A stretch of DNA of 64,000 nucleotides from Flavobacterium hungaricum (GCF_015182285.1 NZ_PRDM01000001.1:1674001-1738000), one strand, 5' to 3'; positions 34,036-43,168 are shown, counted from the stretch's first letter. Notes: a model not told the origin generated them from the letters alone. Numbers and translations are program-made.

Positions 34036-35211
34036 ATGCGATTCTTACTTATTCTTCTCTTTTCTATAACTCTTCAAACGGTATCGTCTCAAAATCAGTT
34101 TATTCCTGTTGATATTCCGTATAAAGCGGCTTTAGAAACTGCAAAAAAAGAAGGAAAACCTGTATTTGTGATGCTGTATGCAGATTGGTGCCCACATTGT
34201 AATTTAATGAAAAGTGAAGTTTTGAGCGATCCCGCTGTTATTGATTTTTTGAATAAAAATTACATCTCTACTTATAAAAATATTGAGAAAGAAGAGGGAA
34301 TTGCTTTAAAGAATAAATTCAATACCAAATCGCTGCCTACTTTTTTATTTCTGGACAGTAATGAAACGCTTTTGTATGCCTTAAAAGGCGAAATGAAAAA
34401 AGGGGATTTTTTGAATGAATTAAAATACGCACTGAATCCGAAAATGCAGCTGCCTGCGTTAGAAAAAGAGTTTTTGGCAGATCCGAGCAATTCTGATAAC
34501 TATTTTACTTATTTAAATACTTTGAAAAAAGGAAAAGACCGAACAGAATTATCGCCGGCAACTCATACTTATCTAAATACACAATCGGACGCACAATTGG
34601 TAAGTGAAACCAATTGGCGTGTTATTGCCAATGGTGTTACAGACATTAAATCGAGAGAATTTCAATACGTTTTAAATCATCAAAAAGAATTTGCTGCTGT
34701 GGCTTCTCAAAACAGAATTAACAGAAAGATTGAAAGCATAGTAACCGAATTACTTCGTCCGCTGGTTGATAATCTGGACACGGTAAATTATTATAAACAA
34801 AGAGAAGTTGCGAAATCGATACGTTTACAGAAAACAGATTCTTTGGTTTTTAAATTTGATCTTACCTTAGCCGAAAGAACAGAAAAATGGGATTTTTACA
34901 AAAAAGTGACTCTGGAAGACACTGAAAAATTGGTTTGGAATGATCCTGGTTTTTTAAAAGACATTGGAAATACTTATTTCAAACACATTAAAGATACTGA
35001 GAGTTTAAAGAAAGCTATTTTCTGGGTTAATCATTCCTTAGAATTAAATGATTCCTATGACGGAAATTTACTGGAAGCCAAACTTTATAACAAAATAAAA
35101 GACCGAAAGAAGGCTTTAGAATATGCCAAAAAAGCCAAAGCGATTGCCAAAGAAATGGATTGGAATTCTAAAGATGTAGACTTACTTTTGTCTGAACTAA
35201 ATACAAAATAA
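34036..35211 (+). CDS. exported thioredoxin-like protein with helical C-terminal region
   Basis: A 391-residue protein with a signal peptide (LLILLFSITLQTVSSQ). The thioredoxin domain (about residues 20-135) has the active site ADWCPHCNLMKSEV and the cis-proline in KSLPTFLFLD. The rest (about 140-391) is helical and TPR-like near the end (AIFWVNHSLELNDSYDGNLLEAKLYNKIKDRKKALEYAKKA). The WCPHC motif suggests a periplasmic disulfide-reducing or thiol-exchange role. The GNAT gene follows 13 bases downstream. Confidence 0.87.
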   Translation: MRFLLILLFSITLQTVSSQNQFIPVDIPYKAALETAKKEGKPVFVMLYADWCPHCNLMKSEVLSDPAVIDFLNKNYISTYKNIEKEEGIALKNKFNTKSLPTFLFLDSNETLLYALKGEMKKGDFLNELKYALNPKMQLPALEKEFLADPSNSDNYFTYLNTLKKGKDRTELSPATHTYLNTQSDAQLVSETNWRVIANGVTDIKSREFQYVLNHQKEFAAVASQNRINRKIESIVTELLRPLVDNLDTVNYYKQREVAKSIRLQKTDSLVFKFDLTLAERTEKWDFYKKVTLEDTEKLVWNDPGFLKDIGNTYFKHIKDTESLKKAIFWVNHSLELNDSYDGNLLEAKLYNKIKDRKKALEYAKKAKAIAKEMDWNSKDVDLLLSELNTK

Positions 35212-35224
35212 CGCATAACATATC

Positions 35225-35722
35225 ATGGACATATTATTACGACCAGCAACTGAGAATGATTTAGAAGCAATTTTATCAATTGTAAATCATTCCATTCTTC
35301 ATACAACGGCAAATTATAATTATGAAGTCCAGACTTTGGAGGTGCAAAAAAAATGGTTCGATGATAAAACAGCAAAAAAACTTCCAATTGTTGTAGCTGA
35401 TTTAGACGGCGAAGTGGTTGGTTTTGGTAGTTACGGTCAGTTTCGCGAAAAGATTGGCTACCAATATACTGTAGAGCATTCTGTCTATGTAGTGGATAAT
35501 GTAACCGGAAAAGGAATTGGTTCTAAATTATTAGTCGAATTAATTCGCTTGGCAAAAGAACAGGGATATCATGTGATGATTGGCGCTATTGACGCCGATA
35601 ATGCTGGAAGTATTGCTTTTCACGAAAGATTTGGTTTTGTTACTGCTGGAACCGTACGAGAAGTGGGCTACAAATTTGATCATTGGCTTGATCTGGTTTT
35701 TATGCAGCTGATATTGGTTTAA
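35225..35722 (+). CDS. GNAT N-acetyltransferase, phosphinothricin acetyltransferase-like
   Basis: A 165-residue GNAT enzyme close to the phosphinothricin/methionine-sulfone acetyltransferase group. It has the N-terminal RPATENDLEAILSIVNHSI, the strand-4 to coenzyme A loop VYVVDNVTGKGIGSKLLVELIRLA, IGAIDADNAGSIAFHERFGFVTAGT and the C-terminal GYKFDHWLDLVFMQL. Members acetylate amino-acid analogues; the natural substrate is unknown. It follows the thioredoxin-like gene closely and ends at a shared terminator. Confidence 0.92.
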   Translation: MDILLRPATENDLEAILSIVNHSILHTTANYNYEVQTLEVQKKWFDDKTAKKLPIVVADLDGEVVGFGSYGQFREKIGYQYTVEHSVYVVDNVTGKGIGSKLLVELIRLAKEQGYHVMIGAIDADNAGSIAFHERFGFVTAGTVREVGYKFDHWLDLVFMQLILV

Positions 35723-35790
35723 CCGCAAAGTAAAATCCGTCAATTGATTGTTGTCGAATCCCTTGTGAGATTTCTCGTTTACCGAAAGGA

Positions 35791-35832
35791 CAAAAAAAAT
35801 GCAGATAAGAAAACTTATCTGCATTTTATATT
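35791..35832. terminator. bidirectional terminator between the GNAT and glutathione peroxidase genes
   Basis: AAAATGCAGATAAG-type arms (35796-35809 and 35814-35827, perfectly paired, loop AAAA) stand between convergent genes, with A and T runs on the two sides. Confidence 0.9.
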
Positions 35833-35852
35833 TTTACTATATACTTTTACAA

Positions 35853-36437
35853 TTAACTCTTAATCCAGTTAATAATTTCTGGCTCTGTTACCAATGTTCT
35901 TGGTTTGGTTACTTTTACCAATTCTCCTTGTTCGTTGATTAAGTATTTTTGAAAATTCCATTCAACCTCAGAATCTTGCAGTCCGTTTTTAGATTTTTGA
36001 GTTAAAAATTTATACACCTCGCACATATCATTTCCTTTCACAGAAACTTTATTCATCATCGGGAAAGTTACACCGTAATTCTGCTGGCAGAAAGTTTCGA
36101 TTTCTTTAGCAGTTCCAGGTTCTTGTGAAGCAAAATTGTTAGCTGGAAAACCAATAATTACAAATCCTTTGTCTTTATATTCTTTGTAAACAGCTTCTAA
36201 ATCTTTGTATTGAGGCGTCAATCCGCATTTTGATGCCGTATTTACAATCATCACTTTTTTTCCTTTAAGAGAAGCAAAATCAAAAGTATCTCCTGATAAA
36301 TCTTCTACTTTAAACTGATAAATGGTTTCTTTTGTCATGGTTTTATCTGTTTTAACTGATTTCGTTTTGCTCGTTTGAGCATTGGCTTGAGTGCTTAACA
36401 AAGCTGCTCCAAATAGTATAAAAAGTATTTTTTTCAT
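35853..36437 (-). CDS. exported glutathione peroxidase family protein
   Basis: A 194-residue peroxidase with a signal peptide (ILFILFGAALLSTQANAQ). The catalytic Cys is in VNTASKCGLTPQY (about residue 73). The supporting Gln/Asn block is FPANNFASQEPG and the Trp/Asn block VEWNFQKYLI. Bacterial members usually draw electrons from thioredoxin. A second Cys in EIETFCQQNYG could be the resolving residue. It is single and convergent with the GNAT gene. Confidence 0.94.
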   Translation of the reverse strand: MKKILFILFGAALLSTQANAQTSKTKSVKTDKTMTKETIYQFKVEDLSGDTFDFASLKGKKVMIVNTASKCGLTPQYKDLEAVYKEYKDKGFVIIGFPANNFASQEPGTAKEIETFCQQNYGVTFPMMNKVSVKGNDMCEVYKFLTQKSKNGLQDSEVEWNFQKYLINEQGELVKVTKPRTLVTEPEIINWIKS

Positions 36438-36511
36438 CTTGTAATTTTTTATAAAATTAGCTAAAAATCATTTCACATAAATTTAAATTTTGCTAATCAA
36501 AAGTTAAATAA

Positions 36512-36547
36512 AAAAATGAAGCCTAACGTTAATCAGACGTTAGGCTT
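36512..36547 (-). terminator. strong minus-strand terminator with no annotated gene before it
   Basis: On the minus strand AAGCCTAACGT, loop CTGATTA, ACGTTAGGCTT is followed by CATTTTTTT. It lies upstream of the glutathione peroxidase start, so it must end another transcript coming from the tiny ORFs or an RNA in this gap. Confidence 0.85.
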
Positions 36548-36855
36548 CCCCCCATACAAACAAATCAAACCATGAATTAATTATTATGCAATCTTTCCTT
36601 TTATTATTAAAGTAAACCCAGATGGTATAACGCACCTTGAATCCTATATTTAAATTATAGTTGATGTCTCGGTTGTAATGAAATTTTTCTGCTATCTCTT
36701 AGTGTCAAACTAACTCTCAAAATATTTCTTAATGGCTTGTAATGGTATAAACTTTAGTTTGTATATTTTCTTGACACTTGAAAAATTCATCGGCTTGGAA
36801 GTCCGAGAACATCAACTATTTCTATTTCAAAAATTTAAAGAACTATTCTATTTTG

Positions 36856-36924
36856 TCAACTCTTATAGATTATTATAAATAATACTGCAAAAACAAGCAA
36901 AACAAATATTTTTAAATAATTCAT
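36856..36924 (-). CDS. possible 22-residue membrane peptide
   Basis: ATG to TGA, 22 codons. Nearly the whole peptide is one hydrophobic helix (YLKIFVLLVFAVLFIII) ending YKS. It lies 18 bases after the longer tiny ORF on the same strand. The layout resembles small membrane peptides, but the length is too short to be sure it is translated. Confidence 0.3.
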   Translation of the reverse strand: MNYLKIFVLLVFAVLFIIIYKS

Positions 36925-36942
36925 ATCTACACCGTTTAGAGT

Positions 36943-37095
36943 TTACTTATCGTTTTTAATTTCATGGTTATCAGTCAGTTCGCCTCTAAAATAACCTTTA
37001 CTATTAATCGTTAAAGCTAAAACCGCTGTGAGCCCAACAATCAAAATTGTAATAATGTTTTGTTTTCTTCGCATTATTTTCATTTTAAGCTGCAT
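36943..37095 (-). CDS. possible 50-residue single-pass membrane peptide
   Basis: An open frame with ATG codons at 37095, 37083 and 37074 (50, 46 or 43 residues). A basic N terminus (MRRKQN) is followed by a membrane helix (IITILIVGLTAVLALTI) and a polar tail ending in HEIKNDK. Basic-then-hydrophobic order fits an inner-membrane peptide. A terminator exists downstream on this strand. No family is recognised. Confidence 0.45.
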   Translation of the reverse strand: MQLKMKIMRRKQNIITILIVGLTAVLALTINSKGYFRGELTDNHEIKNDK

Positions 37096-37316
37096 ACTCT
37101 GATTTTCATTTTGCTCTTATAAAAACATTTACGTAATTGGATTTATTTTGGTTTTAAAAAAATGTAAAAAAAAACATCTTTTTTTGAAACCCCTTGATTT
37201 TCCTAGGGTTCGGACTACAAAAAAAAATAAAAAAAATCACAAAAAAATAATTTACCTTTATAACTGATACCAATTTATGTCTAACATTTTTGTTTAAACT
37301 TTAAAAATCCAAATCT

Positions 37317-37847
37317 ATGAGTCAAGAAGAACTGCTTGTTTTAATTTATAAAAAAGACGAAAAGGCTTTTACACATTTGTACGATATGTACTCTAAAAGT
37401 TTGTTTTCAGTCATTCATGTTTTAATCAAAAATCGAGAAGAAGCTGAAGATGTTTTGCAAGATGTTTTTGTCAAAATCTGGAAAAACATTGATTCTTATA
37501 ATGAGAGTAAGGGAAGATTTTACACCTGGATTCTTAATATAGCCCGTAATACCTCAATTGATAAGCTTAGATCTAAGGATTTTAATAACAGCCAAAAAAA
37601 CCTTTCTTCAGATAATTTCGTAAATCTGTTAGATGACAGTAATAAATTAAGCAATAAACTTGATGCGATTGGAATTCAGGAGTTCGTAAAGAAACTTAAA
37701 CCAAAGTGTATCGAAATTATTAATTTGTTATTCTTTAAAGGATATACCCAGCAAGAAGCTTCAGAAGAATTGGCACTGCCACTGGGAACTATTAAGACAC
37801 AAAATAGAAACTGTATTAACGATTTACGTAATTATTTAAAAATATAA
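37317..37847 (+). CDS. ECF-type RNA polymerase sigma factor
   Basis: A 176-residue extracytoplasmic-function sigma factor. Region 2 is about residues 20-85 (DMYSKSLFSVIHVLIKNREEAEDVLQDVFVKIWKNI, with YTWILNIARNTSIDKLRSK). Region 4 is about 125-175 (INLLFFKGYTQQEASEELALPLGTIKTQNRNCINDLRNYL). Its stop codon overlaps the start of the anti-sigma gene by one base, so the pair is translationally coupled. It probably drives its own promoter, but no matched motif was found. Confidence 0.95.
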   Translation: MSQEELLVLIYKKDEKAFTHLYDMYSKSLFSVIHVLIKNREEAEDVLQDVFVKIWKNIDSYNESKGRFYTWILNIARNTSIDKLRSKDFNNSQKNLSSDNFVNLLDDSNKLSNKLDAIGIQEFVKKLKPKCIEIINLLFFKGYTQQEASEELALPLGTIKTQNRNCINDLRNYLKI

Positions 37848-38635
37848 TGGAAGCACAAGAATATATAGAATCAGGAATTCTAGAGTTGTACGTTTACGGC
37901 TTATTAAGCGAAAAAGAAAACCTAGAAATAGCTGAACTTGCCAAAAATAACCCAGAGGTAGATCAGGAAATCATTTCGATCGAAAAAGCGATTATTGCTT
38001 TATCATCAAGCTTCTCTCCTTTTCACTCTGTGGCAAATTTTGAGAAGATTAAAGCTCGTTTAGAACTTAAACACAGTAAAGTAGTCGACATAAAACCTGC
38101 ATCAAACTGGTCACAATATGTGGGCTGGGCTGCAGCTGTCTTATTATTACTAGGTTTGGGGTATCAGACATTAGAATTAACAAAAACCAAAGAGGCAATC
38201 TCTACAGTTGGAAATGAAAAAAATAAAATCCAGCGTGACTATGCTTATTTAGAGCAGCAAAATAAAGAAACTGAGAAAAACCTGACTATTGTAAGAGATA
38301 TTAAAAATACTGGCGTAACTCTTGGCGGACAGGCTGTTTCTCCAACTTCTTTTGCAAAAGTATATTGGAACAAAGATACCAAAACAACTTATATTGATGC
38401 TGCTGGTCTGCCAACGCCTCCAAAAGGAATGGTATATCAGGTTTGGTCTTTAAAGCTGAGCCCGGTGCTTACACCGACAAGTATTGGTTTATTGGATAAT
38501 TTTGAAGGAAATTCACAAAAAATCTTTGCTGTAAGTCAAACCGATTCTGCAGAAGCATTTGGAATTACTCTTGAGCCTGCCGGCGGAAGTCCGACTCCGA
38601 CAATGGAACAACTTTATACTTTAGGAAAAGTTTAA
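37847..38635 (+). CDS. RskA-type anti-sigma factor
   Basis: A 262-residue membrane protein coupled to the sigma gene. The N-terminal cytosolic part (about residues 1-85; YIESGILELYVYGLLSEKENLEIAELAKNNPEVDQEI) is the sigma-binding region and lacks the HxxxCxxC zinc motif. A membrane helix (WAAAVLLLLGLGYQTLEL) and a coiled coil follow. A C-terminal RskA-like beta domain (about 150-262) includes AKVYWNKDTKTTYIDAAGLPTPPKGMVYQVWSL and ITLEPAGGSPTPT. It probably holds the sigma factor until an envelope signal triggers release. Confidence 0.93.
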   Translation: MEAQEYIESGILELYVYGLLSEKENLEIAELAKNNPEVDQEIISIEKAIIALSSSFSPFHSVANFEKIKARLELKHSKVVDIKPASNWSQYVGWAAAVLLLLGLGYQTLELTKTKEAISTVGNEKNKIQRDYAYLEQQNKETEKNLTIVRDIKNTGVTLGGQAVSPTSFAKVYWNKDTKTTYIDAAGLPTPPKGMVYQVWSLKLSPVLTPTSIGLLDNFEGNSQKIFAVSQTDSAEAFGITLEPAGGSPTPTMEQLYTLGKV

Positions 38636-38657
38636 AAATCAATACAATAGAATATCT

Positions 38658-38695
38658 AAAACGCATATCGAAATATTTTGATATGCGTTTTTTTA
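38658..38695 (+). terminator. terminator of the sigma/anti-sigma operon
   Basis: AAACGCATATC and GATATGCGTTT form an 11-bp stem with a 10-base loop, followed by a T run, 22 bases after the stop codon. Confidence 0.9.
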
Positions 38696-38725
38696 GTATT
38701 TTTATTTAAATAAAAGCAAATAAAT

Positions 38726-39106
38726 ATGAATGGGAATTTACTATTAAGGATTGCAGTCGCTATCATACTTCTGACCCATTCTGTTTTTGGGATCTTTAAT
38801 AACGGAATAAATGATTTTGGCAATTTGTATCTCAATCAAGTTGGTTTTGCTCCATTTGGGCTTTATTTAGCTTGGCTCATTAAAATATCGCACATCATTG
38901 CCGCTATTCTTTTACTTGTAAACAAGTATATTAAACTGGCTGGATTTGTAACTATTTTTATCTTGATAATGGGAATTATAATGGTTCATTTTCCAGAAGG
39001 CTGGTTTGTTGTGGGCGGCGGGAGAAATGGCTGTGAATACAACTTTTTGCTGATTTGTGTGCTCTTGGCAATTATGTATCCAAATGGTTTTAAATCGAAA
39101 GTCTAA
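38726..39106 (+). CDS. DoxX-like small membrane protein
   Basis: A 126-residue protein with four membrane helices (LLLRIAVAIILLTHSVFGI, FGLYLAWLIKISHIIAAILLLV, LAGFVTIFILIMGIIMVHF, YNFLLICVLLAIMYPNG). The layout, and the GWFVVGGGRNGCEYNFLL segment before the last helix, resemble the DoxX/DoxD family. The function is unclear for most members. It lies 16 bases before the DUF3667 gene on the same strand. Confidence 0.78.
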   Translation: MNGNLLLRIAVAIILLTHSVFGIFNNGINDFGNLYLNQVGFAPFGLYLAWLIKISHIIAAILLLVNKYIKLAGFVTIFILIMGIIMVHFPEGWFVVGGGRNGCEYNFLLICVLLAIMYPNGFKSKV

Positions 39107-39122
39107 TTCTTAATCAGTATAT

Positions 39123-39854
39123 ATGGAAATCATCTGTAAAAACTGCCAGCATTCTTTTCACGGAAACTTTTGCAATAACTGCGGTCAAACTGCCGAAACT
39201 CACAAAATAAACTGGCATTTCTTGTGGCATGATATCCAGCATAGCTTATTACATTTTGACGCTGGAATTCCTTATTCTATAAAGCAACTATTTACGCGCC
39301 CAGGACATTCTATCCGAGAGTTTATAGAAGGAAAACGTGTAAATCATTTTAAACCTTTATCATTGGTTATGGTTTTGGGTGCGCTCTACGGTTTCCTGTG
39401 GCACTATTTTAACATCAATTTATTTGTAAATACTAATGATGACAATATCGATTGGGGGAAATTTAATGAATGGGCTTCTACTCATTTTGCCTGGGTTACA
39501 ATTGCGACTATCCCTCTTTTTACATTAGGAACTGCTGTCTGCTTTAGAAAACAAGGCTACAATTTTGTAGAATATTTTGTTCTCAATACTTTCAAAGCTT
39601 CTCAAAAACTTTTCCTTTCTATACTTTTATTTCCGCTGCTTTATTATTTCTACGGAACTTCTAAGATTTCAACCGTTATCAATTCGATATATCTATTTGA
39701 TATTGTTTTAATTTTCTGGACCAACATTCAATTCTTTAATAAAATACCCAAAGCAAAAGTTTTTTGGCTGTCCGTTTTGAGTCATATTATATTTTTAACG
39801 TCTTTTATTTTTATTGTAACTCTGATTATTTATTTAAAGGGGGGCGGTAAATAA
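39123..39854 (+). CDS. DUF3667 membrane protein with N-terminal zinc ribbon
   Basis: A 243-residue protein. The N-terminal zinc ribbon has two CxxC pairs (ICKNCQ and FCNNCGQ, about residues 4-20). The DUF3667 signature follows (INWHFLWHDIQHSLLHFDAGIPYSIKQLFTRPGHSIREFIEGKRVNHFKPLSLVMVLGALYGF), then about five membrane helices. The family is common in Bacteroidota and its function is unknown. Confidence 0.92.
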   Translation: MEIICKNCQHSFHGNFCNNCGQTAETHKINWHFLWHDIQHSLLHFDAGIPYSIKQLFTRPGHSIREFIEGKRVNHFKPLSLVMVLGALYGFLWHYFNINLFVNTNDDNIDWGKFNEWASTHFAWVTIATIPLFTLGTAVCFRKQGYNFVEYFVLNTFKASQKLFLSILLFPLLYYFYGTSKISTVINSIYLFDIVLIFWTNIQFFNKIPKAKVFWLSVLSHIIFLTSFIFIVTLIIYLKGGGK

Positions 39855-39884
39855 AAAAAGGTCCAGCAAAAAATGCTGAACCTT
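39852..39884 (-). terminator. terminator of ccsBA
   Basis: On the minus strand AAGGTTCAGCA and TGCTGGACCTT pair (one G-U) around a T-rich loop, then a T run follows. It overlaps the last bases of the convergent DUF3667 gene. Confidence 0.82.
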
Positions 39885-39914
39885 AAATATGAATCAATAA
39901 TTAAAAATCTATAA

Positions 39915-42900
39915 TTATTTTTTAACCTTTTTTGTTTTATAATATTTATGGTACTTTGGATATGTTACTATACCTATAATTGAAATTACTGCAAAACAAT
40001 AGTAAACCCAGTCTAATGATTGTGCTTCTCCACTTGCATAAGAGTGCAGACCAACTAAATGGAAGTTTACCCCATAATAAGTAAATAAGATCGAAATAAA
40101 GGCATACATACTCATTAAATTGAAGAACCATTTTCCTCTTAATGCAGGAACAAATCTGGCGTGAATTACAAAAGCGTAAATCATAATCGAAATTAAAGCC
40201 CAAGTCTCTTTTGGATCCCATCCCCAGTAACGTCCCCAGCTTTCATTGGCCCATTGCCCTCCAAGGAAGTTTCCAATCGTGAGCATAATAAGACCAATCG
40301 TTAAAGCCATTTCGTTTATATAACTGATCTCTTTAATATGTAAATCCATCTTTGCTTTGTTTTTCTCATTTGTAAAGAAAATCAATACTAAAGCAACAAA
40401 ACCTAGAATCATTCCTAATGCAGTCGGGCCGTAACTTCCAACAATTACTGCAACGTGAATCATTAACCAATACGAATTAAGAACCGGCTGTAAGTTTGCA
40501 ATTTCTGGGTCGATCCAGTTCATGTAAGCTGCCATTAAAATCATCGCTGTTACGAAAGCTGATGAAGCAACAGTTAATTTTGATTTTCTATCAAAAGCCA
40601 ATCCAAAGAACATCGTTGACCATGCTACATAAACAATAGCCTCATAAGCATTACTCCAAGGAGCGTGACCCGAAATATACCAACGTGCAATTAATCCTAG
40701 AGTATGAATGACAAATAATAAACCAACAATGATGTGAAAACCGTTTATAGTAATACGAAGCCATTTTTTCTCAAAAAAGATATTGACAATAACAAACATC
40801 AGCATTAATATTGAAGCTGTTATGTACCAATAAGGCAATACTTTGAAAACATCATATTTATTGTATGCAATTTCAGCATCAATTTTTTGCTCGCTCGGTC
40901 TTACTTTACTTCCAAATTTCTTTTGAAAACCATTGATGCTTTCAACTAAATTATCTGCCGAACTAAAGTTTTTTTCAATAGAACCATTGTTTAATGCACT
41001 AAAGTACAACGGAAGGATTGAATTCACGTAAGTAGAATCCATTCCTTTAAAACCTGCACTTTCGCGCTCTAAATAAGAAACCCATTTGTTTCCGGGATCA
41101 TTAGGAACTGGAAATATTTTTAAAATACGACCGCTCAAAGCAGATTCCATTAAGTTTACTTTTTTATCTGTTTCTACAAAATCCTTCTCAAAATTGTTAG
41201 GATTTGCAGCTTTGTAAGCATTATCTAAATAAGGAGATAATTTATAATTTCCCTGTTCGTCAAAGAATTTAACAAAAGGAGCGTATTTATCTTTTGAATC
41301 AATTCCGATTATTTTACGAATACTGTCGTTTCCAGATTTAATATAGATCAGCGGCACTTGAATCCAAACCTGAGCATATTGCGTCATCGATAAGAAAACC
41401 TGATCAGAATTCATTCCGTTATAAGTATCATTATGACTCACTTTTCGAAGTAATTCAGACGAAAACGTATTGATCGGTTTCATTCTACCGCCGGCATCCT
41501 GAATAATCAAGCGTCCAAATTTTGCTGCGTGAGATTCCGGCGCTTTATAAATATTCAATAAAGAATCTAATTGCTTTTTGCTTGGCGGTGCAGTAACATG
41601 ATTTGCATGATCGTGCGGGTCTGTAGAATGTGCGTGATCATGATCGTGAGAATGAACATGAGGAGTTTGCTGCGCAAAACCACTCAAGCTTATCATCAAA
41701 ATAAAAATCGTAATCAGCGTTTCTTTTTTCTTTTGAATTTTTTCTAATTTACTCTTCAAATCTCCAAAACGAGAATGCTTCGTAAACATGATTGCCATTA
41801 GACCTATGTATAATAAAAAGTAACCAAAATACGTGATATTGGTTCCCCAAAAATCATGATTTACCGATAACACAGTTCCTTTTTCATCTGGATCAAATGA
41901 AGACTGAAAGAAACGATATCCTTTATAATCTAAAACGTGATTCATAAAGATATCTGCATCAAAAGTCTCTGTAGAATCCTGAACGGTTACTTTACTTTTA
42001 AAAGCCGAATAGCTTTTTTCTGTCCCTGGATATTTATCGGCAATAAAATCATTTAATCTTACTTTAAAAGGTAAAACATAAGCTTTACTTCCGTAGAATA
42101 ATGAATATTCCAGATTACCAATTTTTACCGTTTTTGCTTCGCCAATCTGACCTTTAGATCCCATCAGCATCACTTCTTTCTCCTGTCCTTCTGCTTTTAC
42201 TTTTACTACTAAAGCATCTAAATGAGATTTTGCTTTAAAATCATTATTAGATTCATAAGTAATGCTTCCTTTCATGGCAGGATCCGGAAAAACGATACGA
42301 ATATCGCCAATGCTGTATAACGAACGCATGACAAGAGGCTGTACAATATCTTTTACTACAGGACCTTTCATTTTATCTGCCATTCGCATGTATTCTCCTT
42401 CAAATGGTGTCTGGATAGTATATTGATCTCCTTTTGTATTGATATTAATTGCTCCGTCCGTCGGTTTATTCAAAGCAAATAAAACATTGTGAATGTTCTG
42501 AACTTCACCTTCTTTTAGGTAATGTTCTTCTCTTCCGCCCGAACCAGCTTCTACCATTTTCAAGTAAATTGTTCCGTTTGGATTTTCTTTAACCACTTCT
42601 TTTGCTCCCATGATATAATTCGAATAGGTAACTTCAAAAGGAGTCTCGTCAAATTTTCCTGGAATTGTAAAATTATTGTTGGTTATCGGCGATAACAGAA
42701 GATTTTTTTCAAAAACCCTTCTTCTCGGCTGTCCTTTATATTCCCCATCAACAAAAATGGTTAAAAATGTTTTGTCTGAATAAATTTGATTTTCTGCCGC
42801 GCCTTCGCGAATCGGCATCATTCCTTCATAGCTGATGTATCTTGTAATAAAAGCTCCTAAAAGGATAAAAACAAAAGATAAGTGAAGTAAAAGGGTTGCC

Positions 42901-43130
42901 CATTTTTCTTTTTTTAATAATTGGTAGCGCTTAATGTTTCCAAAGAAATTGATCATAAAAATGAACATTATCGCCTCAAACCACCAGGTATTATAAATTA
43001 AAATTCTGGCTGTATCGGTATTGTATTTACTTTCGATAAAAGTTCCAACACCCATTGCAATTGCGAATGTTAAAAAAAGAACGGCCATTAATCGTGTAGA
43101 AAACAAAAAAGAGAATATTTTTTTATCCAT
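39915..43130 (-). CDS. fused cytochrome c biogenesis protein CcsBA (ResB-CcsA)
   Basis: A 1071-residue system II cytochrome c synthase that moves heme out and attaches it to CxxCH of apocytochromes. The N-terminal ResB/CcsB part (about residues 1-455) has membrane helices at each end and a large periplasmic domain. The C-terminal CcsA part (about 750-1071) carries the heme-handling tryptophan-rich WWD motif, WGRYWGWDPKETW (about 965), and flanking His residues. Between them, a hydrophobic stretch ending in GFAQQ looks like a former signal peptide, followed by a His/Asp-rich segment (about 490-512) and a long extracytoplasmic linker. A TACTTTTG promoter element lies upstream. Confidence 0.95.
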   Translation of the reverse strand: MDKKIFSFLFSTRLMAVLFLTFAIAMGVGTFIESKYNTDTARILIYNTWWFEAIMFIFMINFFGNIKRYQLLKKEKWATLLLHLSFVFILLGAFITRYISYEGMMPIREGAAENQIYSDKTFLTIFVDGEYKGQPRRRVFEKNLLLSPITNNNFTIPGKFDETPFEVTYSNYIMGAKEVVKENPNGTIYLKMVEAGSGGREEHYLKEGEVQNIHNVLFALNKPTDGAININTKGDQYTIQTPFEGEYMRMADKMKGPVVKDIVQPLVMRSLYSIGDIRIVFPDPAMKGSITYESNNDFKAKSHLDALVVKVKAEGQEKEVMLMGSKGQIGEAKTVKIGNLEYSLFYGSKAYVLPFKVRLNDFIADKYPGTEKSYSAFKSKVTVQDSTETFDADIFMNHVLDYKGYRFFQSSFDPDEKGTVLSVNHDFWGTNITYFGYFLLYIGLMAIMFTKHSRFGDLKSKLEKIQKKKETLITIFILMISLSGFAQQTPHVHSHDHDHAHSTDPHDHANHVTAPPSKKQLDSLLNIYKAPESHAAKFGRLIIQDAGGRMKPINTFSSELLRKVSHNDTYNGMNSDQVFLSMTQYAQVWIQVPLIYIKSGNDSIRKIIGIDSKDKYAPFVKFFDEQGNYKLSPYLDNAYKAANPNNFEKDFVETDKKVNLMESALSGRILKIFPVPNDPGNKWVSYLERESAGFKGMDSTYVNSILPLYFSALNNGSIEKNFSSADNLVESINGFQKKFGSKVRPSEQKIDAEIAYNKYDVFKVLPYWYITASILMLMFVIVNIFFEKKWLRITINGFHIIVGLLFVIHTLGLIARWYISGHAPWSNAYEAIVYVAWSTMFFGLAFDRKSKLTVASSAFVTAMILMAAYMNWIDPEIANLQPVLNSYWLMIHVAVIVGSYGPTALGMILGFVALVLIFFTNEKNKAKMDLHIKEISYINEMALTIGLIMLTIGNFLGGQWANESWGRYWGWDPKETWALISIMIYAFVIHARFVPALRGKWFFNLMSMYAFISILFTYYGVNFHLVGLHSYASGEAQSLDWVYYCFAVISIIGIVTYPKYHKYYKTKKVKK

Positions 43131-43160
43131 TTCTTAGGGATTACATTGTATAAAGTGGCA

Positions 43161-43168
43161 CAAAAGTA
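43161..43168 (-). promoter_or_regulatory. -7 element (TACTTTTG) of ccsBA
   Basis: Minus-strand TACTTTTG matches TAnnTTTG about 31 bases before the start codon. No -33 TTG at the usual distance. The rest of the 324-base gap shows only a short CCGCAGATT fragment of a dispersed repeat. Confidence 0.45.

Larger units (their letters stand above)
36438..37316. other. long intergenic region with tiny minus-strand ORFs and a terminator
   Basis: Between glutathione peroxidase and the sigma factor lie two very short minus-strand ORFs (listed separately). There is also an interrupted inverted repeat at 36701-36778 (AGTGTCAA with TTGACACT, then AAAATAT with ATATTTT) and a strong minus-strand terminator at 36512-36547. 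Together these point to a minus-strand transcript of up to about 600 bases. Nothing else was recognised. Confidence 0.5.
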
